Positions 16,998 to 26,835 of a stretch of 64,000 nt of DNA are shown here, piece by piece. A model generated the notes under the pieces. The model was given only the letters and a program-made list of their open reading frames with translations, was not told the origin of the DNA and did no database searches. Numbering within the stretch: the stretch's first letter is position 1; the number at the start of each line of letters is the position of its first letter. This DNA is from Lachnospiraceae bacterium (lineage in GTDB: Bacteria > Bacillota > Clostridia > Lachnospirales > Lachnospiraceae), in the NCBI GenBank assembly GCA_017624855.1, contig JAGAMF010000008.1, positions 62,001 through 126,000 of the forward strand, written 5' to 3'. The position numbers were made by a program, and so were the translations under genes.

Positions 16998-18995
16998 TCA
17001 CCTTACAGAATCATAAGAATCCATGATTTCCTGCTTTAATCTCTCATAAAAAGGTTGTATTGTTTCATTACTGTATGTCACATTCGCCGTCTGCTCAGAA
17101 AAATATGCAACACACTCTGCCAGCTCAGTTTCTGTCTCCACGAATTTTATATACGGCATATCCTTCAGCCACTTGAACTGTCCTCTTACTTTTCCGCTAA
17201 TATTGTCAGTACAAATACAAGGTGTACCGCTAATTGCCGCGAAAAGCATTCCATGAAGGCGATCCGTAATTACCAGACGGGCTTGCGCAAATTCTCTCAA
17301 TCCTCTTGATACTTCACGCTCCCGACATTTGGGCGAAATCATATATGGTCTGACTGTGGAGTATGTTTTTACTTCGTATCCTTGCTCGCAGATTACTTCC
17401 GACAGTTTCTGCAAACTCTTTATCGTTAAAATACTTTCTTTATCGTCACGCAAACACAATAGACAAGTATTCCTATGCTCAAAACTTTTCTCGCACTCAT
17501 AATAGGCCACCATATCCGGCATCAAATATGTCTGCACTCCCGGGAAATTCCTTTGAAATACATCATATGAAATTTGGTCACGCAAAAATACTTTTAGATT
17601 CTTTGCATTTACATATACTTCCCTATTTCTCAATCTGCGCGCATCTGACAATTCATCTTCCTCATAAAAACAGGATTGCGGAAAAACAACAATTTCATGT
17701 TCTTTGTATGTATCCACAATATCCGCAATCATATTATCCTCTTCCGGCCACAAAGTACCCAAATTTCCGCCACCCGGAATTAAAATCAAATCCGAAGGTT
17801 GTATACATTCGGGAAGTATATCCTTATATACTTCATATTCGCTTTGGGTCACTTCTATCAAACAGTCATCTAATTCTAATTTCCGTAAAAATTGTTTTAT
17901 GCTACAAACAATTGCATGGTCTCCCAAATTGCCGTGTTCCGGCGTTGCGAGTAAGCAGATGCATTTTTTTCTTTTTTTATGTATGTTTTGAATTCGTTTA
18001 CAAAGATTTCTTTTAAAATTAGTATTTTTCTTATTTAACAAAATATTATGAATTTTATACAACAATCGTACATTGATGCAAGCAAGAAAATATCTAAGCT
18101 TTTCGCCAAACGGAATGGATGTTTTCCAAACATCGGATAATATGCTTCTGTATTTTTTCTGCAACACTTTATATTCCTGACTACACTCGGAACAGTCCTT
18201 GTAAGAACAGATTCCATATAAGATTTGAATCAGGTCATCAAGACATATCCGCGTAAGGTTATGTAAACTATGCTCGATCGAAAAAACAGCTCGATCCAAC
18301 ATCGCACCTGCTTTGTCAATTTCTTTTCTTATGTTCTTAACATCGGTAATACTTCCCGTTCTTTGTACATAATAATATAATTCATCATGTATAAAAGATA
18401 TTCTATTACAGTGATTGTATATATGGTGTGCAATATATTCGTCTTCATGATACTTGCCTTGCAAAAATTGAATATGCTCAAACAAATATCTGCGATATAA
18501 CTTATTCCATACCACGGTAAAATACCATTTTTTATGATGTTCCAATTTATGGATTGCTTCAGCACCGGTAAGAACTTCATCACATATGGGATTTTCACCG
18601 TTTTTATCAATTACGAATTCCCCATTCTCATCAACATAACGATAGCTGCACACAGCCATATCCGAGTTGTCTTTCCGCATTCTTTCATATAAAATCTCCA
18701 ATGTTTCGGGTGCAATATAATCATCTGCATCAACAAAGAATATATATGCTCCCTGCGCTTTGGATAAACCATGATTCCTTGCATCGGATAACCCACCGTT
18801 TTCCTTATGAATGACACATATTCTTTTATCTTTATAAGCATACGAATCACAAATTGCCCCACTGCTATCTGTCGAACCGTCATCCACCAAAATAATCTCC
18901 AGATTACAATAGGTCTGATTTACCACGCTTTCTAAACATCTTTGCAAATAAGTCTCTACATTATAAACCGGTATGATTACACTAATTAAATCCAT
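16998..18995 (-). CDS. Fusion: GT2 glycosyltransferase + polysaccharide pyruvyl transferase
   Basis: A 665-residue two-domain protein. Residues 1-about 320 are a GT2 (GT-A fold) transferase: VIIPVYNVE at the start, LVDDGSTDSSG, and the metal-binding VDADDY. After a basic linker, about 345-640 is a polysaccharide pyruvyl transferase (CsaB/EpsO-like): EHGNLGDHAIVCS, LIPGGGNLGTLW and TDRLHGMLFAAISGTP. The predicted activity is sugar addition plus pyruvyl ketal or related decoration of the same residue. Both domains are near usual length, so this is a genuine fusion. It is followed after 4 bp by the PP-loop gene. Motif copy at 18259, read Leu-His-Asn. Confidence 0.88.
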   Translation of the reverse strand: MDLISVIIPVYNVETYLQRCLESVVNQTYCNLEIILVDDGSTDSSGAICDSYAYKDKRICVIHKENGGLSDARNHGLSKAQGAYIFFVDADDYIAPETLEILYERMRKDNSDMAVCSYRYVDENGEFVIDKNGENPICDEVLTGAEAIHKLEHHKKWYFTVVWNKLYRRYLFEHIQFLQGKYHEDEYIAHHIYNHCNRISFIHDELYYYVQRTGSITDVKNIRKEIDKAGAMLDRAVFSIEHSLHNLTRICLDDLIQILYGICSYKDCSECSQEYKVLQKKYRSILSDVWKTSIPFGEKLRYFLACINVRLLYKIHNILLNKKNTNFKRNLCKRIQNIHKKRKKCICLLATPEHGNLGDHAIVCSIKQFLRKLELDDCLIEVTQSEYEVYKDILPECIQPSDLILIPGGGNLGTLWPEEDNMIADIVDTYKEHEIVVFPQSCFYEEDELSDARRLRNREVYVNAKNLKVFLRDQISYDVFQRNFPGVQTYLMPDMVAYYECEKSFEHRNTCLLCLRDDKESILTIKSLQKLSEVICEQGYEVKTYSTVRPYMISPKCREREVSRGLREFAQARLVITDRLHGMLFAAISGTPCICTDNISGKVRGQFKWLKDMPYIKFVETETELAECVAYFSEQTANVTYSNETIQPFYERLKQEIMDSYDSVR

Positions 18996-19062
18996 ATCGT
19001 TAAATACCTTTTATTTCTGCGTTTTACACGATTACACTTTATAAAATGCCGGATATACACTG

Positions 19063-20688
19063 TTACTTACGCAATAAATATACCGTTGAATGTTCCGTAT
19101 TTCCTAAATGTTCACAAGATAAATATCCTGCATCCCGTGCCAGCTTTAAATAATACTCTAAATCATAATTAGCCACACCTACCGCAGGCTCATAAGCCCA
19201 TTGATTTATATATAAAATAATAAGTTCATCTTCAAACCATGACATACTGTCTACTGTACTGTAATCTGCAATGTATATATCCTCATGCATGGATAACATA
19301 TAGCTGTCACTAACATATCGGTAACTGCAATCCGTAACATAAACAGCATTCGTCCCTTTGTAGGATGCTTCTATTTGATTAGATACAACAGCAAATTCAT
19401 CAAAAAGAAATTGGGGTTCTCCAAAAACAACATAAGACAATGCCACACATAAAATTGTTGTTGTCAAAAGGACACCCCTTCGAATTATAGCTTTTAGAGT
19501 TTTCGTCAGCTTATCCATAAATATAAAAAACACAATACAAATAAACGGATATACCGGAAACAAATATCTTGACTTTACACTTAACGGTGCTGCTGTCTTT
19601 GTAACAAAAACAAAGAAAACCACTGTCGTAATAATTATCGCACCCTTTGTCCAAATTTCTTTATAATTTTTCTTGTAATATTCTTTTAATTTTTTTATAT
19701 TTCCGGCTTTATGTAAACTCTTTTTATATATACAACATATGCTGAAAACCACAAGTAGACCTATGATAATGTACATCAATCCGCCAAACAGCTGATAATT
19801 TACATAACTTAACATTTCTCCCACATTTTCCATAAAATTGGCATTTTTAATATTATGAATTGCTTCTACCCCTCTGTAACCGATGAATATGTGATTAAAG
19901 GAATACTCGAAAACATATTGACTAATTATGCCGGCTGCAATGCAGGTTAAAATGTAATAAAATCCCTTTTTTACCGATTTTTGTATCATACAATATATTA
20001 TATAAATCACCGAAATAGCCACTGCCGGAATAATAAAATAGTAATGAGTTAAAAAACCAACAACTACTACCCAAACCAATACCGCGTGATATAACAGTGC
20101 TTTCTTTGCTGTAATATCCTCTCGAAACATTTTTATCATTATCCACAGATACAACAATATTAAAAACACTAGCATCATGTACATGCGAATAAACAGAAAA
20201 CAATTTATCATACCGGCACTAAACAGAAACATAATGACAGATATGTATTTTACTTCCGATGTATAAAACAATGTACGGGAAATGTTATAAAAGACGACTG
20301 CCGACAAAACAAAGAAGAAATAATTAATACCAATTCCAATCCAAGGCGAAACGGTTTCTTTAAAAATTGATGAAAGCATATGAAAAATCATATAATAGAA
20401 TGGTGGATGCACATCCTGCTCCTGATTATACCAAACCGAATCAAAAGCCCAGTCATCTTCTTCTGATACGGTAAGATATTCAAAAAATTCCGTTCCCTTG
20501 TGATAATGATCCAGATATCCTTCTGTTCTTTCGTAAAAAGGCGTCATATAACTGTTAGATAAACCGTATGTATATAATTCATCTACAAAATATCCTTCTT
20601 TTTTACTTGCCCAAAAAGCAGTAAAAAGAATAAACAAAATAACAATAACACCAAGACCTATAAATTTTGTCTTTTTTGCACTCTTCAT
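19063..20688 (-). CDS. GT-C type membrane glycosyltransferase-like protein
   Basis: A 541-residue protein with about 11-12 transmembrane helices. The first extracytoplasmic loop has GYFVDELYTYGLSNS, an Asp-Glu motif placed as in PMT/ArnT-type GT-C enzymes, followed by VHPPFYYMIFH, also typical of that group. It probably transfers a sugar from a polyprenyl-phosphate donor on the outer membrane face. The substrate cannot be told. The next gene on the minus strand is the GT2-pyruvyltransferase fusion (68-bp gap); upstream is a decayed ORF. Motif copy at 19709. Confidence 0.7.
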   Translation of the reverse strand: MKSAKKTKFIGLGVIVILFILFTAFWASKKEGYFVDELYTYGLSNSYMTPFYERTEGYLDHYHKGTEFFEYLTVSEEDDWAFDSVWYNQEQDVHPPFYYMIFHMLSSIFKETVSPWIGIGINYFFFVLSAVVFYNISRTLFYTSEVKYISVIMFLFSAGMINCFLFIRMYMMLVFLILLYLWIMIKMFREDITAKKALLYHAVLVWVVVVGFLTHYYFIIPAVAISVIYIIYCMIQKSVKKGFYYILTCIAAGIISQYVFEYSFNHIFIGYRGVEAIHNIKNANFMENVGEMLSYVNYQLFGGLMYIIIGLLVVFSICCIYKKSLHKAGNIKKLKEYYKKNYKEIWTKGAIIITTVVFFVFVTKTAAPLSVKSRYLFPVYPFICIVFFIFMDKLTKTLKAIIRRGVLLTTTILCVALSYVVFGEPQFLFDEFAVVSNQIEASYKGTNAVYVTDCSYRYVSDSYMLSMHEDIYIADYSTVDSMSWFEDELIILYINQWAYEPAVGVANYDLEYYLKLARDAGYLSCEHLGNTEHSTVYLLRK

Positions 20689-20721
20689 GGTTCCCTCTGA
20701 TATTTACTCATGTGAGAAATA

Positions 20722-20888
20722 TTATTTTTTAATAACATCCTCCAATTTTTTTCTGGGAATAGAATCTATAACCGTCTGCGTTGAACAATTAACCAGCGTA
20801 ATATTCTTGCTTTGGCAATTCGGGCAACAATTTTCACATTCGCATTTCTCATATTGGAAAATCCGTCCGCTATAAATGCAATCTTCAC
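20722..20888 (-). pseudogene. Frameshifted small ORF remnant, function unknown
   Basis: On the minus strand, a GTG at 20888 opens a frame reading MKIAFIADGFSNMRNANVK and stopping at 20766. A second frame, open from about 20889 to a TAA at 20722, ends ITLVNCSTQTVIDSIPRKK plus nine residues. The two halves read as one protein of about 55 residues if one frame change near 20805-20815 is assumed. There is no slippery heptamer there, so decay is more likely than programmed frameshifting. It could be the start of a lost glycosyltransferase or an unrelated small protein. Confidence 0.35.
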
Positions 20889-20929
20889 CTCATACCTCTT
20901 AATTCAACACTTCTCTTATCAATCACAAT

Positions 20930-21919
20930 TTATCGTTTCCGCAAAGTCTGCACCGTTTTAAACAGCTTCGCCACTATGCCGTACGCTTTCTTCTTCAGGA
21001 AAAAACCGGCAATATTATAAGGATATTCTTTGATTCGTTTTGCTTCTTTTATATATTTAAAATATCCGGTTTCTTCAAAATGTTCCTTCAACGTCTTTTT
21101 GATTGTGCGAATACTGCTTCCGCGCTTTACTTCCTCCGAAATGCAATCCACCATTGCTCTTACATAACCTCGGCTGCCGGACATTTCTGCCTCATTCGTA
21201 CAAAAAGCGAAATAAACACTTTCCCATCGCCTTATTGCCGTCACAAAATCCGTTTGAGATTTAGACAATGACTCTTCTCCCGTCAGGCGATAAAAATATG
21301 TAGCTTCATCGCTTATGCCGATTTTATGGCAAAAGGAAAGATATTTTATATTGTAAAAATAATCTTCCGAGTGATTACAGTCAACATCAAACAGAAGTTC
21401 ATTTTCTCTAATAATTTCAGCGCAAAAAAGCTTATTGCAGACACTGCCCACACTGACATTCGGAAATATATCCCTTACATATTTCATATAATCCTGTTTA
21501 GAATATGTTCGTTCACCTTTAAGCCAAATATTATTTCTTTTTTTTCCCATGCAATCCAAACAAATATTGCTGATTGCCAACTCACAACAGTCTTCCCGCA
21601 TCCGCGAATACAACACTTGCAGATGATTTGACATAATATAATCATCACTGTCAATAAAAGTAATATATTTTCCCGTTGCTACTTGAATTCCTGTATTACG
21701 AGCCACACTGACACCACTGTTTTCCTGACGAATCACTCGAATTCTTTTATTTTTATTTGCATAATTTTGACAAATATCGTAGGAGGAATCCGTAGAACCG
21801 TCATCTACTAATATTAATTCCCATGATTCCATGCTTTGAGCTTCTACACTCTGAATACATGCTTCAATGTACTTTTCAGCATTATATACGGGAACGATAA
21901 CCGTCACTATCTCTTGCAA
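20930..21919 (-). CDS. GT2 family glycosyltransferase
   Basis: A 329-residue single GT-A domain: VIVPVYNAEKYIEACIQSV at the N-terminus, ILVDDGSTDSSYD, GVSVARNTGI, and FIDSDDYI as the DxD-type metal site. The C-terminal third is basic and possibly membrane-associated, as usual for capsule and exopolysaccharide GT2 enzymes. It adds one sugar from a nucleotide donor to the lipid-linked repeat unit on the cytoplasmic face. Donor and linkage cannot be predicted. It is separated from the next GT2 by 28 bp. Confidence 0.9.
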   Translation of the reverse strand: MQEIVTVIVPVYNAEKYIEACIQSVEAQSMESWELILVDDGSTDSSYDICQNYANKNKRIRVIRQENSGVSVARNTGIQVATGKYITFIDSDDYIMSNHLQVLYSRMREDCCELAISNICLDCMGKKRNNIWLKGERTYSKQDYMKYVRDIFPNVSVGSVCNKLFCAEIIRENELLFDVDCNHSEDYFYNIKYLSFCHKIGISDEATYFYRLTGEESLSKSQTDFVTAIRRWESVYFAFCTNEAEMSGSRGYVRAMVDCISEEVKRGSSIRTIKKTLKEHFEETGYFKYIKEAKRIKEYPYNIAGFFLKKKAYGIVAKLFKTVQTLRKR

Positions 21920-21947
21920 TTTTACTCCTCCGATTTCCTAAACTTTT

Positions 21948-22919
21948 TCATTTTCTTAAAATTGAACCAATATCCATTAATGTAGTAAGTCCTTCCAAAC
22001 CGACAACAAAAAGGCCATAAATAGCCGCACAAACAATACTACCGATTTTCTCCTCTTCCAATGCGTTGATTCTCTTTTTATAAAATTTTTTATATTGCTC
22101 ACATTTTAGATAAGATTGGTAGCCAAATTTTTCTTTTTGTTTAAAAAACACCTCGGAATATGCATTGTATCCATTAAGCCTTATTTCATATGTATGAATT
22201 CTATATTGCTTTGTCAAAACTTGATTTACCTCAGCACCTATTGCATTAGTTTGGTGAATACGATATTTTGTAAGTGAACGATTCCAGAAAAAGCAGCCAT
22301 TACTCTTTGCTGCCAAAAAATTAAGTTTCCAATCATGAGGAATCTTTTCGCCGTCATCAAATGAGAAAAAGTCAGCTAATAACTTCCTACGAATTGCCAT
22401 TGTACACCCCGGAGAAATATTATTTTTAAAAATATATTTTTCCGGAACAAATGCAACTTTTTCTTTCTTTACCAATTTAAAAAGCATCCATCCGTTATTG
22501 GAAGAAAAAGGGACTTTTCTCGCATCTCTTTTCACACCAAACTCATCAACAATGGTAAATGAAGAATTTAAAGCTAATATACGGGAATGTGTTTTCATAA
22601 GCTGATACATATCTCTTATTTTATTTACTTCCCAAATATCATCTTGATCCGCCAAGAATATAACTTCTCCTGTTGCATAGCGTAATGCTTGACTAAATCC
22701 TGAAATATATCCTTTATTTTCTTCCCCACAATACAAACGCCAACTCTTTAAATCGTACTTTTTGAGGTATGTCTGAATAACGGTAACGGTATTGTCCGTA
22801 GAAGCATCATCATACAGAATCACTTCATCAGCTTGTTTGCTCTGTTTCCGAAGAGAATCCAATTGTTCCATTATGTATTTTTCGCCGTTATAAGTTGACA
22901 TAACAACAGATACTTTCAT
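21948..22919 (-). CDS. GT2 family glycosyltransferase (rhamnosyltransferase-like)
   Basis: A 323-residue GT-A protein with VVMSTYNGEKYIMEQLDSL, LYDDASTDNTV and FLADQDDIW. The DQDDIW form of the metal site and the MSTYNG start are typical of the WcaA/RfbF-rhamnosyltransferase-like subgroup, so a deoxysugar donor is plausible but not proven. C-terminal hydrophobic stretch near 295-315. Directly upstream on the same strand is the GT8 gene (21-bp gap). Confidence 0.87.
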   Translation of the reverse strand: MKVSVVMSTYNGEKYIMEQLDSLRKQSKQADEVILYDDASTDNTVTVIQTYLKKYDLKSWRLYCGEENKGYISGFSQALRYATGEVIFLADQDDIWEVNKIRDMYQLMKTHSRILALNSSFTIVDEFGVKRDARKVPFSSNNGWMLFKLVKKEKVAFVPEKYIFKNNISPGCTMAIRRKLLADFFSFDDGEKIPHDWKLNFLAAKSNGCFFWNRSLTKYRIHQTNAIGAEVNQVLTKQYRIHTYEIRLNGYNAYSEVFFKQKEKFGYQSYLKCEQYKKFYKKRINALEEEKIGSIVCAAIYGLFVVGLEGLTTLMDIGSILRK

Positions 22920-22940
22920 ACACCCTCCGCCAAATAACCA

Positions 22941-23930
22941 TTATACAATGTGTGTCATATCGTGTAAAAATTTAAAGATAAATAGAAAAACCGTTCGCGG
23001 CAAAATTTTATATAATATTCTTTCAATAACATACAACAAATTTTTATCTTTTTCTAACTTCTGCTCATCTTTCCATAAAGATTTCAACTTGTACATATCA
23101 TAAATTTCCGCATAGGGATGAGTACTGTTCTTCATCCACGGAAATTCACCGTTAAAACGAAGAAAATGAAGAATCACACCACTTTCGGTCTCTTCTTTCA
23201 GTTCTTCCTTGGTGTAATAAGTTATCTTTTTGTAAATAGAATAAAACTGTTCAACAGTTGCCGCTCTGTGTATTGATTGCAAATTATACCGTAACGGCAA
23301 GGTGCATATATTATTACGAAAAACCACATTCAATAAGTCCTGCTCATGCTTATGGTAATCCGCTTTAATATCTCTGATGTGTTCTGACATCTTATGTTCC
23401 CATTTATTCTTATATATCTGTTCAAAATCATAAAGCACAAGTCCGGCATTATAATAAATATCGCTTCCCTCAAAACCCAATTCTTCTTTGTATTGGTAAG
23501 CCAATGTATCCGGAACCATTCCAATCGGTTTTTGTCGCAAATCGGCAAAATAAAGTTCTTTAATATTACCGGTAATAACTGTATCACTGTCAATATACAA
23601 CATACGCTGTACAGTTATTCCCATATCCTTCAACAACTCCGAAACAAATAATTTATAAAATGTGGCATATGAACCTCTGTATTTATTCATTCCATAGTTT
23701 TCTATTCTTTCGTCCAAACCGGCACAATCCAAAAAAATAATTTTTCTTCCGTATTCGTCACAAGTTCTCTGAATCTTTTGCATATTTTCTATGGAAAGAT
23801 CTTTCCCCAACAAAAAAATATGTAAATTCTCCAACTCAACATTATTCATGAGCAACGAGGTTAAAGATACGCCCATAAACGGAGCATAATTATTATCACA
23901 TTGGTAAAGTACATTTATATGGCTATCCAT
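22941..23930 (-). CDS. GT8 family glycosyltransferase (LPS galactosyl/glucosyltransferase type)
   Basis: A 329-residue retaining GT8 enzyme: start motif NVLYQCDNNYAPFMGVSLTSL, the DxD metal site in MLYIDSDTVITGNI, YYNAGLVLYD, and an HF-x-G-like ILHFLRFNGEFPW near the C-terminus. GT8 members of surface-glycan loci use UDP-glucose or UDP-galactose. It is the only GT8 in the window. Its start shares base 23930 with the stop codon of the upstream GtrB-like gene, indicating coupled translation. Confidence 0.88.
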   Translation of the reverse strand: MDSHINVLYQCDNNYAPFMGVSLTSLLMNNVELENLHIFLLGKDLSIENMQKIQRTCDEYGRKIIFLDCAGLDERIENYGMNKYRGSYATFYKLFVSELLKDMGITVQRMLYIDSDTVITGNIKELYFADLRQKPIGMVPDTLAYQYKEELGFEGSDIYYNAGLVLYDFEQIYKNKWEHKMSEHIRDIKADYHKHEQDLLNVVFRNNICTLPLRYNLQSIHRAATVEQFYSIYKKITYYTKEELKEETESGVILHFLRFNGEFPWMKNSTHPYAEIYDMYKLKSLWKDEQKLEKDKNLLYVIERILYKILPRTVFLFIFKFLHDMTHIV

Positions 23931-24880
23931 TACTCATTTTCCTCTGTTACAAAATTAATCCTCTTCTCTTCCACAACCAAAGGTCTGTGAATCACACGGC
24001 TGTTAATGTTCAAAATATACTCGCCCAACAAACCGATAAAAAACAACTGTAGGGAACCAAGTACATAAATACCAATAATCATAGGCGCATAACCGGCTTG
24101 GAAATCATACCAGTTTACCAGCTTCAAAATCAAATAAACCAAAGCAATCAACAAACTCACACCGGAAGAAATGAATCCGAGAATGGTAGCAAGACGCAAG
24201 CCTACTTTTGTATAAGATGTAACGCTCAGCATAGCCGCATCATACAAGGTATAAAAATTATTCTTTGTTTTTCCTGCTCTTCTTTTTGCCTGCTGATATT
24301 CGATTTCTTTACGCTTAAAGCCATACTCAGCCACAATTCCTCGCAGAAAAGGCATGGGATCGTCCAACTGGCGCAACAAATCAATAAATGTCTTATCGTA
24401 CAAACCAAATCCGGTAAAATGTTCAATCATTTTTACATCGGACATATTGCGAATCATCTTGTAATATATGGTTCTAAGCAAGCGAATAAAGGGATTCTCT
24501 TTACTGGAAGTTTTAATGGCACTGACAATTTTATAACCGTCCTCCCACTCTTTTACAAACTGAGGAAGCATCTCCACCGGATCCTGAAAATCACAACACA
24601 TGGAAATAGTACAATCGCCCGTAGTTTGACACATACCATAAAAAGGCGAATTAAATTGCCCGAAATTGGTTACATTGAAAATCGCCTTAATTTTTTTATT
24701 TTTAGCGCAAATTTCTTCCAACTTATCTCTGGTACCATCGGTAGAACAATTGTCAATAAAAACTAATTCATAATCATAAGCCGAAAGCTCTTTTTCTAAA
24801 ATATTTGTTACTGCTTCACTCATGGGAACCACATTTTCCACTTCATTGTAACAAGGTATTAATACACTTATTTTTTTCAA
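23930..24880 (-). CDS. GtrB/DPM1-like GT2 with two C-terminal transmembrane helices
   Basis: A 316-residue protein: soluble GT2 domain (ISVLIPCYNEVENV, FIDNCSTDGTRD, MCCDFQDPVE as the metal site) followed by two transmembrane helices at about 225-255 and 260-290. This is the layout of polyprenyl-phosphate glycosyltransferases (GtrB, ArnC, DPM synthase) that load undecaprenyl phosphate with a sugar for GT-C transferases. This fits the GT-C candidates at 8665-10260 and 19063-20688. It overlaps the acyltransferase stop by 4 bp. Confidence 0.88.
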   Translation of the reverse strand: MKKISVLIPCYNEVENVVPMSEAVTNILEKELSAYDYELVFIDNCSTDGTRDKLEEICAKNKKIKAIFNVTNFGQFNSPFYGMCQTTGDCTISMCCDFQDPVEMLPQFVKEWEDGYKIVSAIKTSSKENPFIRLLRTIYYKMIRNMSDVKMIEHFTGFGLYDKTFIDLLRQLDDPMPFLRGIVAEYGFKRKEIEYQQAKRRAGKTKNNFYTLYDAAMLSVTSYTKVGLRLATILGFISSGVSLLIALVYLILKLVNWYDFQAGYAPMIIGIYVLGSLQLFFIGLLGEYILNINSRVIHRPLVVEEKRINFVTEENE

Positions 24881-25929
24881 GACGCAGTTTCTCCCTTCGT
24901 ATTTTTTATCTTAAAAAACAATTTCTTCAATTTCTGGTATCCCCAGGCAAGCAAGGTGCATATTGCCAAAGTCACAATGCTGATTCCGATACTCCATCCG
25001 TTTAACGGCATGGATTGCCCATAAAAATTCCGGTTACACAATTTATTGACGCAATAGATAACCAGTTCATAAACTGCCTGATGCGCAAGAAAAATAAATA
25101 ATGTATTCTTTCCGATAAAAAGAATTACTTTACTCTTTTTCAATAAATATCCCAATCCGAACAACATTACGGTTCCACCTATGGCAGCAATAAAATAATT
25201 ATATTCTTTGGCATAATCCAAATCGCAAATATTAACATAGTAATTCCATTTACAACCAAAAAGCCATGTGATGAAGGCACCTACCACAGCAAATACCATA
25301 GCCAAATACCATTTTCCCTTTTCAAAAACAGTGGTCTTTTTTAACAAAACACCGATTCCCATAAATACCGTCGCCATTAATGCAGAGTCCATCTTTAACG
25401 GAAGTCGTTCAAAAACAGGAATCACACTTACAATATCCTTAGCAAAAACCGCAAAGAGAACAAGGCAAATCCATAATAGTATAACAATGTATTTCTTAAA
25501 CTTTTCGTTGAGCTTCATCATGCCGTAGAATAAAAGTTGAGCCCAAAACATTGCAATCAGAAACCATGCCGATCCAAAATAAGAATATGCCGGCAAACCG
25601 CCATAAAAAGAACTTTCTAAAACCTCAGGATTACATAGTGTTTGTAGGTTATGTCCCGGTAAAGGAAGCAAAATACACTGCAACAATCCAATCACGGTAA
25701 TCGCAAGGTACGGTATTAGGTAATATTTACAACACTTTTTCAGGAACACTTTGAAATGCTCCGGCTTCTTCCATACATACCCTGCCGCCATAAAGAAAAA
25801 CGGCATATGAAATGCAAAAATAAAACGGAAGGTATGATAATTAAAAATCACTAAATGTCCGAGGATTACAAAATATACGCCGAACGCTTTCGCTGCATCC
25901 AACCAATCAAGTCGTTTCTTTATCTCCAT
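24877..25929 (-). CDS. Acyltransferase family 3 membrane protein (sugar O-acetyltransferase type)
   Basis: A 350-residue protein with about 10 transmembrane helices and the acyltransferase_3 start RLDWLDAAKAFGVYFVILGHLV, with the catalytic-type histidine in GH at about residue 24, and FHMPFFFMAAGY. The family O-acetylates (or otherwise acylates) surface sugars using cytoplasmic acyl-CoA. WecH/OafB-like proteins are the closest functional analogues. It overlaps the end of the SDR gene by 23 bp and the start of the GtrB-like gene by 4 bp. Confidence 0.88.
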   Translation of the reverse strand: MEIKKRLDWLDAAKAFGVYFVILGHLVIFNYHTFRFIFAFHMPFFFMAAGYVWKKPEHFKVFLKKCCKYYLIPYLAITVIGLLQCILLPLPGHNLQTLCNPEVLESSFYGGLPAYSYFGSAWFLIAMFWAQLLFYGMMKLNEKFKKYIVILLWICLVLFAVFAKDIVSVIPVFERLPLKMDSALMATVFMGIGVLLKKTTVFEKGKWYLAMVFAVVGAFITWLFGCKWNYYVNICDLDYAKEYNYFIAAIGGTVMLFGLGYLLKKSKVILFIGKNTLFIFLAHQAVYELVIYCVNKLCNRNFYGQSMPLNGWSIGISIVTLAICTLLAWGYQKLKKLFFKIKNTKGETAS

Positions 25930-26827
25930 TTGCTTTCAGAATTCTCCTTATACTTTCCTCAAATGTATAGTCTTCTTTCCAGCCCGTCAGTGTACGAATT
26001 CTCTCTGTTGAAGGATTCATAAAATCACCGTTCATCGGCTCCTGCGAAAAACACATTACACTTTGACTATTACAAATACGATGTATTTCATTGACGAAAT
26101 CCCGCAATATCCGAGTGTCTTTACCTGCTATATTATATATTCCATGGTCATCGGACATGGGCTCACACTCTGCCAACAAGCGTAATCCTTTTACCGCATC
26201 TTCCACTGCCGTAAAATTCCACAGTTGCGTACATGGTCCAAAATGCATTTCTTCTCCCGCCGCAAACTTTCTGCATGCTGTAGATACCAAACTCCAAGGA
26301 TGATCTCCCACACCGATTACACTGAATAATCTGGCATGATAAAACTGCATCCCTACAGTTTTACAGTATGCATGTGCGTACTCATAAAAAGACAGTTTTG
26401 CTTTTCCATACGCACTTTCAGGTTTACATAATGCATTTTCTTCCTGTGCATGATCCTGTATTCCGTATTCTGCCTTAGAACCGGTACTGATAAAACAGTC
26501 GCACCCCAGCTTATGAGCAATCTCCAGACATTTTATACTGTTATGTAGACTAATCTCATGCACAGATTCCTTATCGATTTCTTCACGGTTTACACCGCCC
26601 CATCCCAAATGATAAAAGGTTTTATATTCTACATCCGGCATATCATCGGCGCATAAATCCGCTAAATCTTTTACAATAAAATGCAATCCGGAATACTTAT
26701 GAAATTGTTTTAACTTCTCCGGATTACGAACTACTGCATATACCTGATATCCGTTCCGTAACAGTTCTTCTGTCAGATATCTGCCGATAAACCCCGTTGC
26801 TCCGGTTATAATTACATTTCTATCCAT
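25907..26827 (-). CDS. Extended SDR: NAD-dependent epimerase/dehydratase or reductase
   Basis: A 306-residue Rossmann protein with ITGATGFIGRYL (cofactor loop) and the catalytic Tyr-x3-Lys in SAYGKAKLSF. The loop and the FISTGSKAEYG segment resemble the reductases that finish CDP-3,6-dideoxyhexoses (RfbJ/abequose synthase type), although sugar 4-epimerases look similar. Together with the related SDR at 27972-28919 it flanks the methyltransferase, and it may reduce the 4-keto group of the CDP-sugar made by RfbG/RfbH. Motif copy at 26422, read Leu-Cys-Lys. Confidence 0.82.
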   Translation of the reverse strand: MDRNVIITGATGFIGRYLTEELLRNGYQVYAVVRNPEKLKQFHKYSGLHFIVKDLADLCADDMPDVEYKTFYHLGWGGVNREEIDKESVHEISLHNSIKCLEIAHKLGCDCFISTGSKAEYGIQDHAQEENALCKPESAYGKAKLSFYEYAHAYCKTVGMQFYHARLFSVIGVGDHPWSLVSTACRKFAAGEEMHFGPCTQLWNFTAVEDAVKGLRLLAECEPMSDDHGIYNIAGKDTRILRDFVNEIHRICNSQSVMCFSQEPMNGDFMNPSTERIRTLTGWKEDYTFEESIRRILKANGDKETT

Positions 26828-26835
26828 GGAAATAC

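Noticed and set aside
24098..24766. A 222-residue plus-strand ORF, and similar long plus-strand ORFs at 17363-18016 and 27334-27936
   Set aside because: Each lies wholly inside a clear minus-strand gene with family motifs, has no sensible ribosome binding site, and its composition is that of a shadow frame.
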